From Rhipidocladum racemiflorum (taxonomy: Eukaryota; Streptophyta; Magnoliopsida; Poales; Poaceae), in the NCBI GenBank assembly GCA_036346355.1, contig CM070591.1, forward strand, positions 22,552,001-22,616,000: DNA of 64,000 nt, given 5' to 3'. Numbering within the stretch: position 1 is the stretch's first letter; each line of letters starts with the position of its first letter. Below are positions 12,036 through 23,312 of the stretch, one piece after another. Below the pieces are notes generated by a model, which saw nothing but the letters and a program-made list of their open reading frames with translations, was not told the DNA's origin and ran no database searches. The position numbers and the translations under genes are program-made.

Positions 12036-15000
12036 TGTCGGGACCCGAATTTGCAAATCCGACCCTCAGTGTATTCAGCACTAGTCCAGAACGCGATAGT
12101 GCACACAGTCTTAACATCGGTATATATCACAATCATACCAAACGATACTATCAAAGTACTTTATTTAAATAACCAAAGGGTTACTTGACCTTATGGCCAA
12201 GGTACAAATATATGCCTTGCAAGGCGAAACTTAATAAAAGAGAAATAACAGCAGCGGAAAATCAAATAACTTCGTGGAGCCATCCGGTATACCACAGTAA
12301 CCGACTGGGCTCGCATCCCTAAGTAGACGGGTCTTCTTGGAAATCCTCCTCCGAAACTGGCGTAATCTCCTCTTCAACTGGTATTGTGTTGAGGCAAGGG
12401 TGAGTACTTGGTACTCAGCAAGTCATGCACAGAATGCAAGCTAATATACTATATGCATGGCTTGGTACAAAGGAATAGCTCAGGGTATATTTGCAAAGAA
12501 ATGACTTTTGACAAGTAATAAAAGTAGATTCAAAGCGAGAAATAAGTAAAGCATAAATAACTTTTCAAGAAGTTTAACAAACATTTTTCCCATCCTAAAC
12601 CACATTTCCATCATCTTCCTTGTTAAACCAACCCAACTTTTCAAATCCAAGTTTATTTTCAGAAAGTCTAACCCTTGACTGTAATTCCCGAGCATTGTCC
12701 AGTACCGTGGACTCGGCTATTTAAATAGATTCTCAACTCTGCAGAGGTTATGCACTTTACCCACAAGATACAGTCAAACACCACAAAGGCGAGTTCCCGT
12801 AACAAAGCCTTTCGGAAGCCTCAAACAACACAGGTGGTCCTCTCCGGTTCGTGCTCTACACCATCCCTTCCCTTAGCCAAGGCGAAGTATGGGACCAACA
12901 CACCGTTAGATGGGTACCTGGCCACAGCCACGATACGCTCCCCCGTACAATCACACAAACGGTGTAACTGACACCCTGAGGCTCCACAAGTGAGTCCTTA
13001 GCGACTTAGTCAACTAGGGCCGTCCCATTCCAGCCATGTGGTTGCAAGTATGACCCAGTTCAAAGGCTTGCAAGGTTAAGTCCTTAGAGTGACCAGGCAA
13101 GACTACCCGAAAAACCAAATCAACACTCCCAATGCCACAACCGGCCCTGATTACTCTTGCCACATGCCCCTGGCCGAAATCGCTTATCAAACCCGCTTGA
13201 TTACCATGCACCACGTGCCATCAACATCACATGATACTTTTCCAAAACAGGTTTAATATATCATTAAGTCCATATTAGCATTTGATTGTCCAAAATCATG
13301 TCATGAGCACGTAGCAGGTCTAAGCAGCATACTACAACGGTCTAAACCCATGTTGGCAATTTAATAATGTCCAACTAGTAAACCACAACTAGGGTGACAA
13401 AGGGTCATGGCACATACTTAGATAATCAAGGTGTCATATAGCAAATTGGTATTTATCTAACCCCCATGTTTAAACAAAGTATCTTTCTAATTGAACTAGC
13501 ATGCAATAGTTTAAATCAAAATAGATTTCGAAATAGGATCAACATGGTCAAAGCACAACTTGCCTTCAAAAAGTACTTGCTCTTGGTCTTGAGTTGGATC
13601 CTGAGTCAACACTTCTCCTTCGAATCCTTAGGCACTTCAACGTCTACTCGTAAAGCGTGCAAATAGCAAATACACAAATAAACACTAGGCAAAAGATCCC
13701 AAAACTCCAAATAAAATCCATAAACAGAGAGAACATAATTTTCTGGATTTTTAGAAACTGAATCGCCAAATTTGGAGTTAAAAGCATAAAAGTTATGATT
13801 ATTTAAAGTTTAAATAATCAATTAAATAATTTTGCAGAGAAAAACTTTAGTCCAAAAATTAAATAAAATTTATATTTAGGTAGATCTTAATTTTATACAA
13901 ATTTAGAAATTTGAATCACTCAAATCGGAGTTGAAACGCATAAAAGTTATAAGCGTTTGAAGTTTTGAAATTCAAATCAATTATTAAACCGATTTATTAA
14001 ATCATTTTCTTTTTTGAAATTAATTATTGCGTCGCCAGGACACGCGTGTCGCCTCGATTGGCTGGTCGACGTCGGCCCGGCCCATGGACTCGGTCCACGC
14101 TCGGCTCGGGTCCACCGTGGACCTGGTCCACGGTTGAGTCATCGACATGTGGGTCCCTCGGGTGACGCCATCGCCGACGTCATGAGGCTCGGCCACCGTG
14201 CGACAGTGGGAGTCCATCAGACGCGTCATTCTTGCGACGTCGGCGCCTAAGGGCGACCAGCGACATGCGGGCCCGCCATGACGTCATCGTGACGTCATGG
14301 TGCAGTTTGGCTGGGCCGCTGACATGCGGGCCCAGCGTGTCAGAGACACGTTCTCTGCTGGCGCCGACGCCGATCACATCGCCCGGCCGATCGCGGCGGT
14401 TGGCCTTCTGGCCACGTGGCTAGATCTAGGCCGTTGATTTGAAAATCAACGGCCCAGATTGGATCTGGTGTTACGCGTTTGGGGTGAACGCGGTTAATCC
14501 GGACCGTTGGATTTAGATCCAATGGTTGAGATTGATCTAGAGATAAATAACGAAACCTCACCGTGCGATGGCGTGGCAAGATCTGGATCGTGCGATCTTG
14601 ATCGGACGGCCGAGATAGCTTCGGCGACGGAATGGCGCGGCGGCTTCGCGGCGGCCGAGTCGATGACGATGACACGCCCGACGGCGCTGCAGGCTCCTCC
14701 GCCGGAAGTGGATGGTAGGCACGGTGCGCCTTGACGCAAGGGATCTGGATCTGGGTCAACGTCGGCGGAGGATGGCGGACGGTGGCGAACGGGCGCGAAA
14801 TCATGGCGGAGTGCTTTACCAACTCCGGCGAGCAATAGCGGCGACGGTGGGGATCCTAGCGGCGTGAGCTAGGGTTTCGGACCGGCGTGGGATGGCGATC
14901 CTCGGTGCGATCCGGCATTAAATAGCCCCGGAGGCGTGCTCGGCGGAACCCTAGTCGGTCACGGCGCTCTCACCGGCGGAGTCCCTCGGACTTCGGCGGA

Positions 15001-15539
15001 GACGACGCAATCGCAGCCGCCCACGTGGCGCGATCAACGGCCCCGATCGCACGGCGCGATCGGATCCGGCCGGATCTGGCTCGGAGTCGGTCGGCGGATC
15101 TCGTAGATTGGATCTTGATCCAACGGTTGGGATTGATTAGGGTTAGGAGTGGGTTCGGTCGAGTCACGTGGCTCGGTCGGACTCGAACACGAGTCTGACT
15201 TCGGGCTCGATCGGATGAACAAGATTTGACCCGAGTTTGATTTTCCAGCGATTTAATATTTAAAATAATTCCTAGTAATTCATTTAATTCATTAAAAATA
15301 GCAAATGACTCAGAAAAATTCCAGAAAAATTCTGGAAAATACTTTGGATCATTTTGGACTCAAATAAAATATTTCCAACAAAAATTTATTTGCAAAATTA
15401 AATTCTTCAATTATTTCAAAATGGAATAAATTCAAATAAATTCCAAATAAATCCAAATAAATTCCAGAAAATTCCAAAAATTCACCAAAGTGCCAAATCA
15501 CACATGAGTTTAGGAAAAGCAAAATTTTGGGGTGTTACA
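12036..15539 (-). repeat. 5' LTR of the Gypsy element
   Basis: 3504 bp, the partner of 2888-6365. The palindrome seen at 5251-5282 recurs at 14426-14457 with one mismatch. Outside the element the target duplication GAAGG follows at 15540-15544. Differences from its partner are mostly short indels in the GC-rich middle. Confidence 0.93.
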
Positions 15540-15544
15540 GAAGG

Positions 15545-15680
15545 GTCTCACCGTTGTCTCGATTGGGCTTGGGTGCTAACACCGCGAGTGCCCTCGGCGG
15601 TCCGTTGTTAGCCTCCAAATCCGATTAGATGACTCAACCTTCAAATAACCCGGTGACGGTCTGGGCGGCTCCTCTCACAT
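15545..15680 (+). repeat. Outer repeat, continuation after the Gypsy insertion
   Basis: Removing the Gypsy element and one GAAGG copy joins this text to the end of 1-2887. It is GC-rich, encodes nothing recognisable, and appears to stop near 15680, where the sequence changes to the SINA-related block. The right boundary is approximate. Confidence 0.4.
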
Positions 15681-15935
15681 TTTCCTACCACCTGAAGAGC
15701 CAATGTTCATCTGCTTGGCAACAGGACCAATTGCAATATCAAAATTGGTGAATGCATCCATTTCAAGTTCAGGTTTGGGCTTTTTCAAAAAGAGAACAAC
15801 TGTCACATCCACTAGAAGAAAGGAAGAACGACCCAAATCATCACAATGTGAACTCATCAAATCAAATGCAGTTTCAAAATTAAATTGCTGAACACCCAGA
15901 TCCCAAGGCCTTTTAAGTGGAAAGTCTCCCAGCAT
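15675..15935 (-). other. Unidentified ORF next to the SINA copy
   Basis: An 86-codon minus-strand frame begins MLGDFPLKRPWDLGVQQF and ends GSSGGRKM. It is acidic to neutral, with a hydrophobic stretch (FLLVDVTVVLFL), and I do not recognise the family. It lies directly downstream of, and in a different frame from, the SINA TRAF-like text, whose similarity fades around 15990. It reads like a piece of a host gene captured together with the SINA copy, but it could be chance open frame. No transcript evidence is available. Confidence 0.3.
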
Positions 15936-15989
15936 CTTGATGAGGAAATTAGAGACAACAGGAAAAGAGTGAAAGCTGATATCGAAAAC

Positions 15990-16735
15990 ACAATCTGCAT
16001 ATAACCTTCAACCTTCAGGCTGTAGCTATAGTTCTTAGCATAAGTGTCGCCTCCCATAAACCTGAGGAAGGCAATGTAGACAGGTGCCATGCCCAACTGA
16101 AATGCCTCTAAGTGCAGGCAGAAATACTGGCCAAAGCAGTTGAAGACCGTAAGCATCTATGTGGCATTCTCAACGTCACGATGATATGATTTAACATAAC
16201 GATGGGTAAAGGTGCTTCCATTGTGCATGTCAACCTTATGATCATCTTTCAACTGACTTACTAAATATGAAATGTCACCGCGATGGCGCATTCAGATCCA
16301 AAGATATGGGCAATCAGAGGGCTTGTATTGGCACTGTGATTCATGCTATAGCTTGCAATAGTATGGGTATATTCCCAAGCACCCAAAGTTTTGGTACTTG
16401 CATGGAAGTTCTAGCGATGCAGCCACCTTCTCTAGAGTTGGGCATCTTGTGTTACCCAGTTCATGCCCGCAAGTTGGGCAGCGATTATGAACCCTTAGCT
16501 TGCAACCAGAACATAGAGTATGACCATTGGAGCACTGGTAAATTGGAGGATACATGGCATTCAAACACACAGGACATTCCAGTAGCTCACGCACATTGCT
16601 AGAAACTGTCACAATCGGTTTTGGTGAATGCTGGATATGATCACCAACAAGTTCAGCAACATCCAACATCTCCTCATTCCTTGGAGGATCAATAATTTCA
16701 TCATCCGTATCATCAAGATAAGTAGCTGATGCCAT
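15990..16735 (-). pseudogene. SINA-type RING E3 ubiquitin ligase copy, broken
   Basis: Starting at the ATG at 16735 (MASATYLDDTDDE), the frame reads a seven-in-absentia ligase: the RING motif LLECPVCLNAMYPPIYQC, CSNGHTLCSGC and CPTCGHELG, then the SIAH zinc-finger start CKYQNFGCLGIYPYYCK. A stop replaces a lysine near 16346; the text continues (HESQCQYKPSDCPY) through frameshifts to DDHKVDMHNGSTFTHRYVKS, a Trp-to-stop change at about 16157, and then the TRAF-like domain (MLTVFNCFGQYFCLHLEAF, APVYIAFLRFMGGD). Similarity is lost after KNYSYSLKVEG, so the C-terminal third is missing. Family members ubiquitinate target proteins as dimers. No intron is visible between RING and TRAF regions, which would suit a retrocopy. 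It sits downstream of a truncated gag in the same orientation. Confidence 0.85.
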
Positions 16736-16822
16736 CAGCAAATGTACAGATATAGAATCCTGTTTCAGGCGGAAGGAGGAATCAAAATGGGAGGCCAAAC
16801 CAAAGGATTTGATCTCAGATTT

Positions 16823-17634
16823 CTAGAAGTCGAGCTTTTGTGGACTATCCTCATCCCTCACCACATCCTTGATAGGCCTTGCGTCAAACACCTCCGGGGC
16901 AGCACCTGCTACCAAAGATTGCATCAACCATGGGCTAGTGTCACCCTCCTTCAACTGCTTCAATACCTGCTCTGATGAATCCAATGTCTCTTCCATTGTG
17001 AGTCGTGCCACAGCCTGTGCTGTTGCTTCGAGCTATTTTGCAAGTAGTCGCTGATCCGTCGAGCGCTGTTCCACCACCTTTGTAGTCATCTCTAACCTGG
17101 CCAGCAATTGCTACTGGGTGGCGTCAACCAATTTAACTCAAGTGAACAGGAGATCGAGTCTCTCCTTAATCGTGGCCAGTTTCTCCTCCTGCTCCTTGTC
17201 ACGCTCGTTGCTGATCTGCTGCATGTTGCCTTCCTCCCTGGTGCTGGTGCGAGCGCCGGCACCGGCTCCTCCGCCTTCAACACCCTCCACGGCCCGGGGA
17301 GGTGAGCCCGCCGAGACGATGGAGGTGAACATGTCTCCCGGGCGAGAGACGTAGCGGATGGAGGTGGCCCTACGGATGCCGTCGAAGCAAGCGCGGGAGA
17401 CAGGCACGCGGAGCGGGAAGCCCACGGAGAGGCTGCGGTCGGCAGGGATGGCGAGTGGGTCGGTGGCGAAGAGAATGACCCCGTAGCGGTCGGTAGTGGC
17501 GCCATCGCGGAAGAATGGGAGCGCCTCGAGGAGGGGTTGAGCGGCGAGGAGATGCGGGATCTTATGAGTCGAGGGCTGGAGGCGGCCGGCTCGGGTGCGG
17601 GTTGGCGATGAGGTGTAGTCGGGAAAACCGACGG
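16823..17634 (-). pseudogene. Truncated retrotransposon gag N-terminus
   Basis: After the primer site the minus strand reads a proline-rich leader, then VGFPLRVPVSRACFDGIR, a coiled-coil stretch (QQISNERDKEQEEKLATIKE, about 17138-17230), and MARLTMEETLDSSEQVLKQL. It ends at DSPQKLDF (16823), where Gypsy gag proteins normally continue into the capsid (KLDFPKF). Instead the text changes within about 90 bases to the SINA copy. A stop near 17138 and further stops break the frame. The capsid, protease and pol are absent here. Confidence 0.6.
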
Positions 17635-17658
17635 GACGGCGGTCGGCGGTGGATCGGT

Positions 17659-17671
17659 GGCTCTAATACCA
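17659..17671 (-). other. Primer-binding site of the chimeric element
   Basis: The minus strand reads TGGTATTAGAGCC two bases after a possible LTR end ATTACA. This is a one-base variant of the usual initiator-Met-tRNA site, and it fixes the orientation as minus. Confidence 0.7.
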
Positions 17672-17673
17672 AT

Positions 17674-17903
17674 TGTAATGTCCCCTGGCACTCAGAATAA
17701 GGCACGCAAGATGATCTCGCTGTGGGTGGCGACAAAGAGAAGAACAAGGCAACAAGGAAGAAGGAAAAGGGAAAACGGGGAAACAGAGGTAGAGGACGAT
17801 AACAAGATTTCATTTCATATTTTTCATGTCTCACTTGGTTGGGACTGGTCTAACACTTGTATTCCTCTCACCCTACCTAGTGGGACCCACCACAGGTGCT
17901 ACA
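17674..17903 (-). repeat. Probable short 5' LTR
   Basis: On the minus strand this runs from TGTAGCACC to CATTACA (about 230 bp), immediately upstream of the primer-binding site. The TG...CA ends fit an LTR. No partner copy was found on the left of the SINA block, so the boundaries and the target duplication cannot be confirmed. Confidence 0.5.
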
Positions 17904-17928
17904 TAATGCAGACTCATTGAATTCCTCC

Positions 17929-18540
17929 TTAAGCTTCTTGAAGATGTTAGGGCATATCTGGCCTATGCACTTGTCTGCTTTGCCTCTGTTGGTCTAGATT
18001 CTGACCATCATTTTCCTTTTGATCCACTCAAGCATACTGATGATAGGGAGGCATATTGATTCAATTATAGAGTGGTCGAATGACACACACATATTGTTAT
18101 CAACAGAGTCACAGCAGGATCTTTGTTTGAACCATGCCATGCTCCAGTGTTAGAAATCAGTTCTCATGATTGCCTCAACACCCTGTGGGGTGTCCTTGGC
18201 AAGCTTTGTCATGTGGTAGTTAAACATGCTGAGACATGACGCTTTGGCACATTTCCAAAACTTCTTCTGCCAAGCTTTGTCTTTGAAGATCTTCTTCAAA
18301 TTAGCATAGATGTGCCTTGCGCCAATCCTATGCTCAGCTCTAGGAACTCAGATTTATTAGACTACATTCAACAGACCCTGTAATACATAATAACATATGT
18401 ATTTATCAGACTACACGTAATCGTACATAGACATAAAGTAACATGCAGAATGAAATTACATTCTGTTGGTCAGAAATTGTGACCCATCCTTCACCATCTC
18501 CAATTCCAATGCCCCTGAAGAACAGGGCTAGGGTTTACAA
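17929..18540 (-). pseudogene. MULE (Mutator-like) transposase fragment
   Basis: Two minus-strand exons are readable. The first (about 18540-18463) gives GIGIGDGEGWVTISDQQ; the second (about 18385-17929) gives GLLNVV, stops, then AEHRIGARHIYANLKKI, WQKKFWKCAKAS, DSVDNNMCVSFDHSIIES and PIISMLEWIKRKMMVRI. This is the core of a MuDR-type transposase, from the second catalytic aspartate region towards the zinc-finger end. Stops lie at GLLNVV, after MRTDF and after MMVRI. Terminal inverted repeats were not found. It abuts the short LTR at 17903. Confidence 0.85.
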
Positions 18541-18786
18541 TATCGAAATTTGATTTTCGATCGATTTTCCATGGGTCGATAATTGACAAAAACTAGTGAA
18601 AAATCGGTAGAAACCAAACGAGTTCAAAGTTAAAATTTAGAACTTGGTGGTCAAACAACAGCCAAAGAATTGAAAAAAAATGGTTTGACCAATTTTATTC
18701 AATTTTTTTACTGATTTTGTTCGATTTTCTACCTAGATTGGCACACTCAAGAACTGATTTTACTCGATTTTTGGTACACTGTAGGC
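18541..18786. other. AT-rich spacer, nothing recognised
   Basis: About 250 bases lie between the MULE fragment and the hAT-like element, with short repeats of TCGATTTT type. No gene or repeat family was identified. Confidence 0.4.
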
Positions 18787-19431
18787 TAGTGGTGAAAACA
18801 GGATAGCTGATATCCGCCCGATCAGATCTCGAATCCACTTAAAACCCGATCCGTATCCCGAATATAGCTATCCGGCCGGATCCAGATCCAGATCCGGATA
18901 TTTTATCCTGATAGAGATCAGGATACGGAGTCTTTAGTATCCAACGGATACAGTATCGGATCCGGATATTCAGATATTTCCTATTTGAATATCCAGATAT
19001 TTCCTATCGGATATTCGGATCGAATAACCGGATATTTCCTATTCGGATATCAGCAACATCCAGCACATTTCGTCATTTTTTTCAATATTAGCCCATTTTT
19101 ATTGGCAATTAGATGGTTCTATTGATCCTAAAGTAGCATATTCTTTCTATAGCGTTTATTAGGTTTTATTGATACATAACTTACTTCTATAGTTATGTAC
19201 TCATATGATTTAATTCAACATATATTACTTTATATATGCATGTGTTATCCGTATATCTTTATCCATTTTCGACTTCAATCCGTCACATATATGTCCCGTA
19301 TTTTATCCCGAATAACCTGGATTCATATCCATACCTGACTTGCCCATATCCAATTCCGAATACGAAAAAAAATATGGGTTAGGATACAGGAAGAGCAATA
19401 TCCACTCGTATCCGACCCGTTTTCATCCCAA
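18787..19431. mobile_element. hAT-like non-autonomous element
   Basis: The left end reads TAGTGGTGAAAACAGGATA and the right end, reversed, reads TTGGGATGAAAACGGGTCGG: imperfect terminal inverted repeats around GATGAAAACGGG. The ends are followed by many copies of GGATATCC/CCGGATA. This TIR and subterminal pattern is familiar from plant hAT MITEs (family knowledge). An 8-bp target duplication was not found, so the end positions may be off by a few bases. It carries no coding capacity. Confidence 0.6.
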
Positions 19432-20520
19432 CTCAAGGAAAATTTTAAAAAATCAAGAAAATTTGAAAACAAAAATCTAAATAAATCCCAATTATTCTAT
19501 AAAAACCTCAGAGAAATTTCAATAATTTTTTAATTCATTTAGTTCTTCTAGAAAATCAAAAATAGTTATTAATAAAAAGGAATAGACAAAAGAGACAGTG
19601 TTACATTTTTTTTATCTTTACAGCTTGATCATGCTCTGAAATTTTAATGGTATCATAAATAGTGCCTAAGGATCATGTAGTAAAATTTGTAGAAATATTA
19701 GACTTCATTTAAAGCCTCCAGAAAATAAAAAACAGAAGAGCATATTCAAAGATAGTAGCTATAAAATCTCAAAAGTTAAAAATGAATAAAATGAAACAAA
19801 TTTTTTTGGAATTGTGTTTTAATATGATTTATTTCCCTTTTTGTATTTTCTTCTATTTTTGACCTTTTTGGAAATTGTTTTTAGCTATAGATTTTTATGA
19901 TAAACAAGTAGAAACAAAAACTTATAACAACAACATCTACACAAATTATATCGAATTATAGGAAATCTCTAGAACATCATTGAGGCATTCAAAAAGCCAT
20001 ATGAACATATTTATTAGTGAAAATAAATATGAAATTATGAAATTTGACTAAGCACAGTAATCTTGTTATATTAAATTAAATGTTCACAACCTTATCTTGA
20101 GCTAAAAATTTTATATTATCTTCTGCAGGCATAGTTCCATATTTAGTAAAATTATTAAAAATAAATAATCAAATTTGATTCCTATAAAAATTCAAAAACT
20201 AAAAACCCAAAAATTTCAAGATTTCAATGTTAGAATTACTATAAAATAAATATAAAGTATCATAATCTAAAATTTTTATAATAGTATCGTTAAGGCACTA
20301 GAGACCTCTTGAAAAAGTTTTAAAAATTCTGAGCTATGTTTCAATCATCAAATAAATTAAAAATAGAAAGAGATAAAATGAACAGTTTAGCTTATCAGAA
20401 TTACTGGAATTTTTGCACGCAAGATTTTAACTTGAAAATTTTATTAGATAATAGACAATTATCTAAAATTTATACACAAAAATTATCAAAAATTTCATAA
20501 CAAAGTTAATGGCTCATTTA
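19432..20520. other. AT-rich non-coding region
   Basis: About 1.1 kb of strongly AT-rich sequence has frequent stops in all frames. No protein motif, tandem repeat or terminal repeat was recognised. It could be intron-like or decayed repeat sequence. Confidence 0.4.
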
Positions 20521-21540
20521 AAGCCTTGATGTCTTATTTGTCCAAACACAATGCACCCAAACTTCCCTTTGCTCACTGTCAGGTGGACCCCACTGAACCC
20601 ACATGTCAGGCTAGCTCTCTCTTTCTTCTTCCTTGTGCTGGGGTTAAGCACCGAGCACCACCTCTTTTTCTTGTCGCTTCTTCAGTCAAATGCCACCACG
20701 AATCGTCACCTTGATCGCCATATAGGACACCGCTACCACGTCCAAACTGGCACCATACCCTACCATCTCTAACATGCTGCTACCACGACTGGAAGTATCG
20801 TGCACCATCTTGACCAGCCAAACCCTGTTTGCATCACCATATTTGTCTATATAAAGCCGACAAATGAATTCCTAAGCTCCCACATTTTCCTAACCTCCTC
20901 AAAACATTCAACCCAACCCACTGCATCGCCCAAATTACCCATTACATCAGCTACTCGAAGAGGGGCAAGAACCAAATTAAGCATTCATGTTAGCTCACTT
21001 CTCATATATTGAATAGATCCTCAACCACTTGTGCAATCGGTGATAAAAAATCCCCATTCAATTGCACTTCACTTGGCTCACAAAACCCTACCGCGACACT
21101 CGCTTCTTCTCCAACTCTGGCTTACGGCACGGGAACTCCATGGGTAATTTCCGCGCATGCAAGGTACTAAATCTAACTCCTTACATCCCATAGATGCTTA
21201 ATTAATACTTAGTCGAGCTCTAGCTTAGCCCTACTTCACTCGCGGTTACGGCTATCAATGGGCACCGTCCTTCACCACCGGTGGACCACTCCAGTGGACT
21301 CCGATCGCTACCAGGCCAGTCCTGACGATCCTTTCGGTGCCCTGATGCCATCGGGATCATGGCCGGCCGACAACGCCACCTTTCCCACCATTGGCCAGCA
21401 CGGCACCACCACCTCTGTTTTGGTCTCGCTAACACGTGGGACCAAAATGTTGGTCCCTAGAGCAGAGCCGGCTCACTGGTTTGCGGGACCCACACGTCAA
21501 CCCACTTAGACACACACACCACCAAGGGTCCCACCGGTCA
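20521..21540 (+). other. GC-richer block with possible promoter, no gene confirmed
   Basis: A TATATAAA box at 20848-20855 is followed by a C-rich leader, and an ATG near 21138 opens a short frame (MGNFRACK) that ends at a possible GT donor. The open frames in 20526-21509 have no recognised family. The block could be the 5' end of a decayed host gene or a promoter captured by a repeat. Evidence for expression is absent. Confidence 0.25.
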
Positions 21541-22100
21541 GCACAGTCATTCAAAACCATGCCATAAACAGAAATCTACTTTCAATTCTTGAAAGCCTAC
21601 TTTCCATTTTTGAAAACTTCAAAAACCTGGAACATAAAACATGCATATCTTTCGCATCTTAGCACCAAATAAAGTGAAACAAGTTTTTAAATTCATGTTA
21701 AATCATGCAGATTATAAATATACAAAAATATTTTGAATTTGACCTTTGAACATATTTGAATTTCAAATTTAAAGAGAAGACCTAAAACATGCTAAACATG
21801 AAACTTATGCAAACAAACTCCAAATCAAAGGAGACAAGTTTTGTTATACTCCTTAGATTGTAAGCAACACAAATATACAAAAATATTTATGTTTTAAATT
21901 GGTTTCAGTCCATTTCCTAAATAGGTTAATTTCAATGTGCATAAAATACAACTATTTATAACTTGTGCGTTTAGATTCAAATTTTAGTAAGACCAAATCA
22001 TATGCCCTATTAGGACCATGATGAACCTATCTAGGAAAAAAATATTTTATGTTTAATTAAGTATGAATCAAGTTTATAAATGACCTTGATCTCCATGTAC
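21541..22100. other. AT-rich non-coding region next to the Copia element
   Basis: No coding or repeat signature was recognised. The ATATG at 22101-22105 is the left target duplication of the Copia insertion, so this text was contiguous with 28466 onwards before the insertion. Confidence 0.4.
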
Positions 22101-22105
22101 ATATG

Positions 22106-23252
22106 TGAAGGATCGTTATTTTTGATCCAGTTGATTTTGATGATGAGTATTTGAAAAAGAATTGAAACCAGTTTGATATTTCGACAAGATTTATTTTTTG
22201 GTTTCTTTATTTGAAAAGATCTGAAATCAGTTTGATTATTTGAAAAGCTTTTTGATTTTTGCAAAGGTTTTTGTTCGTGTTTTGAAATCGTGTTCTTAGA
22301 ATATTTAATGCAATGCACTCCTGTGAGTGGTTGCATGGTTTAATGTGAGTCAAGTCGCGGACTTGTGCTCGGAATCGTTTTGTGGTTTGTTCATGTGCAG
22401 GTATTGCTCGAGGGCGAATGTGGTCGATGACGGATCGAACTAGGTTCATGGAGGAACCGAGGTTCGGACTAGGTTCGTGGGGAACCGAGGTCTTGGTGGT
22501 CAAGGATGTCATGCGGGACATTCGGGCTAAGAGAATGGTGCACATGAAGAATGGTTAGTCACGTGAGAATGGCATGAGGTCATTCGCGTGCAAAGTGTTA
22601 GTCACGTGAGTATGGTAGGGTTGCCATACGCTGCAGTAAGAGTTGTACTCGGCCAGGTTGGGCCAAGTGGAGTTGTGCTGAATACATGCTCTTTCTAGGA
22701 TTAGGAGTGGGAATCCTTTTAGGATTAGGAATCCTTCTAGGATTAGGAATCCTTCTAGGATTAGGACTCCCTCTAGGATTAGGTGTGTTTGCCTTCTTTA
22801 AATAGAGGGGTTGCCTCCTGTTGAAGGCAATCAAGCTTTGAGCAAGCTTTAACTCTTTTGTTTGGAGTATTTTAGACAAAAGAAAGGAGAAATAAAGATC
22901 AAGTTCATCAAATCTTTCGGCGAGCTACAATTCTAGTTAGATTTATTCTCGCCATCTTCTGGAACAGTAAGCTTGCAAAGGTCATAACTTTTGATCCGTA
23001 AGTCCGATTGAGCTGATTCTTTTTGGGTTTGATTCGTATTGGAATCTAGTTTCTTGTGTCCAAATTTCAGATCGATCGGACGGTTAGATCTCCAGGAATT
23101 CACGTTTTACCAAACCTCTATCATTCTGTTTTTTTCGAAAACGAGGCAATTATTTGGTTCTATTTTGGGGTAAACTTTTAATAGATCAAGAATTTGGTTT
23201 TAGCTTCCGCACAATCATTCACCCCCCTCTGATTGCTATATTCGGTCCTACA
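22106..23252 (+). repeat. 5' LTR of the Copia element
   Basis: 1147 bp. It contains five AGGATTAGG units at 22690-22785, the last four spaced 18 bases apart, followed by a TTTAAATA box at about 22797 that probably serves as the core promoter. The differences from the 3' copy include several C/T changes at CG or CCG sites, as expected from methylated-cytosine decay. Confidence 0.94.
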
Positions 23253-23254
23253 AG

Positions 23255-23266
23255 TGGTATCAGAGC
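23255..23266 (+). other. Primer-binding site
   Basis: TGGTATCAGAGC, two bases after the LTR end. It is complementary to the 3' end of plant initiator Met tRNA (established knowledge). Confidence 0.9.
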
Positions 23267-23312
23267 TTGGCTCTACTAATCCATCTTAACAGTGATTAGT
23301 AAGCGGTAAGTT

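Larger units (their letters stand above)
2888..15539 (-). mobile_element. Ty3/Gypsy chromovirus (Tekay/Del-like), complete but decayed
   Basis: Two direct long terminal repeats (2888-6365 and 12036-15539) flank a minus-strand gag-protease-RT-RNaseH-integrase-chromodomain region. On the minus strand each LTR starts TGTAACACCCC and ends CCCGACA. The 5-bp target duplication GAAGG is perfect (2883-2887, 15540-15544). The primer-binding site at 12020-12031 and the polypurine tract at 6366-6378 lie in the expected places. Domain order and the C-terminal chromodomain place it among chromoviruses; Tekay/Del is the closest match from memory. All coding regions carry frameshifts, so the copy is not autonomous. 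It inserted into the outer repeat and is therefore younger than it. Confidence 0.93.
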
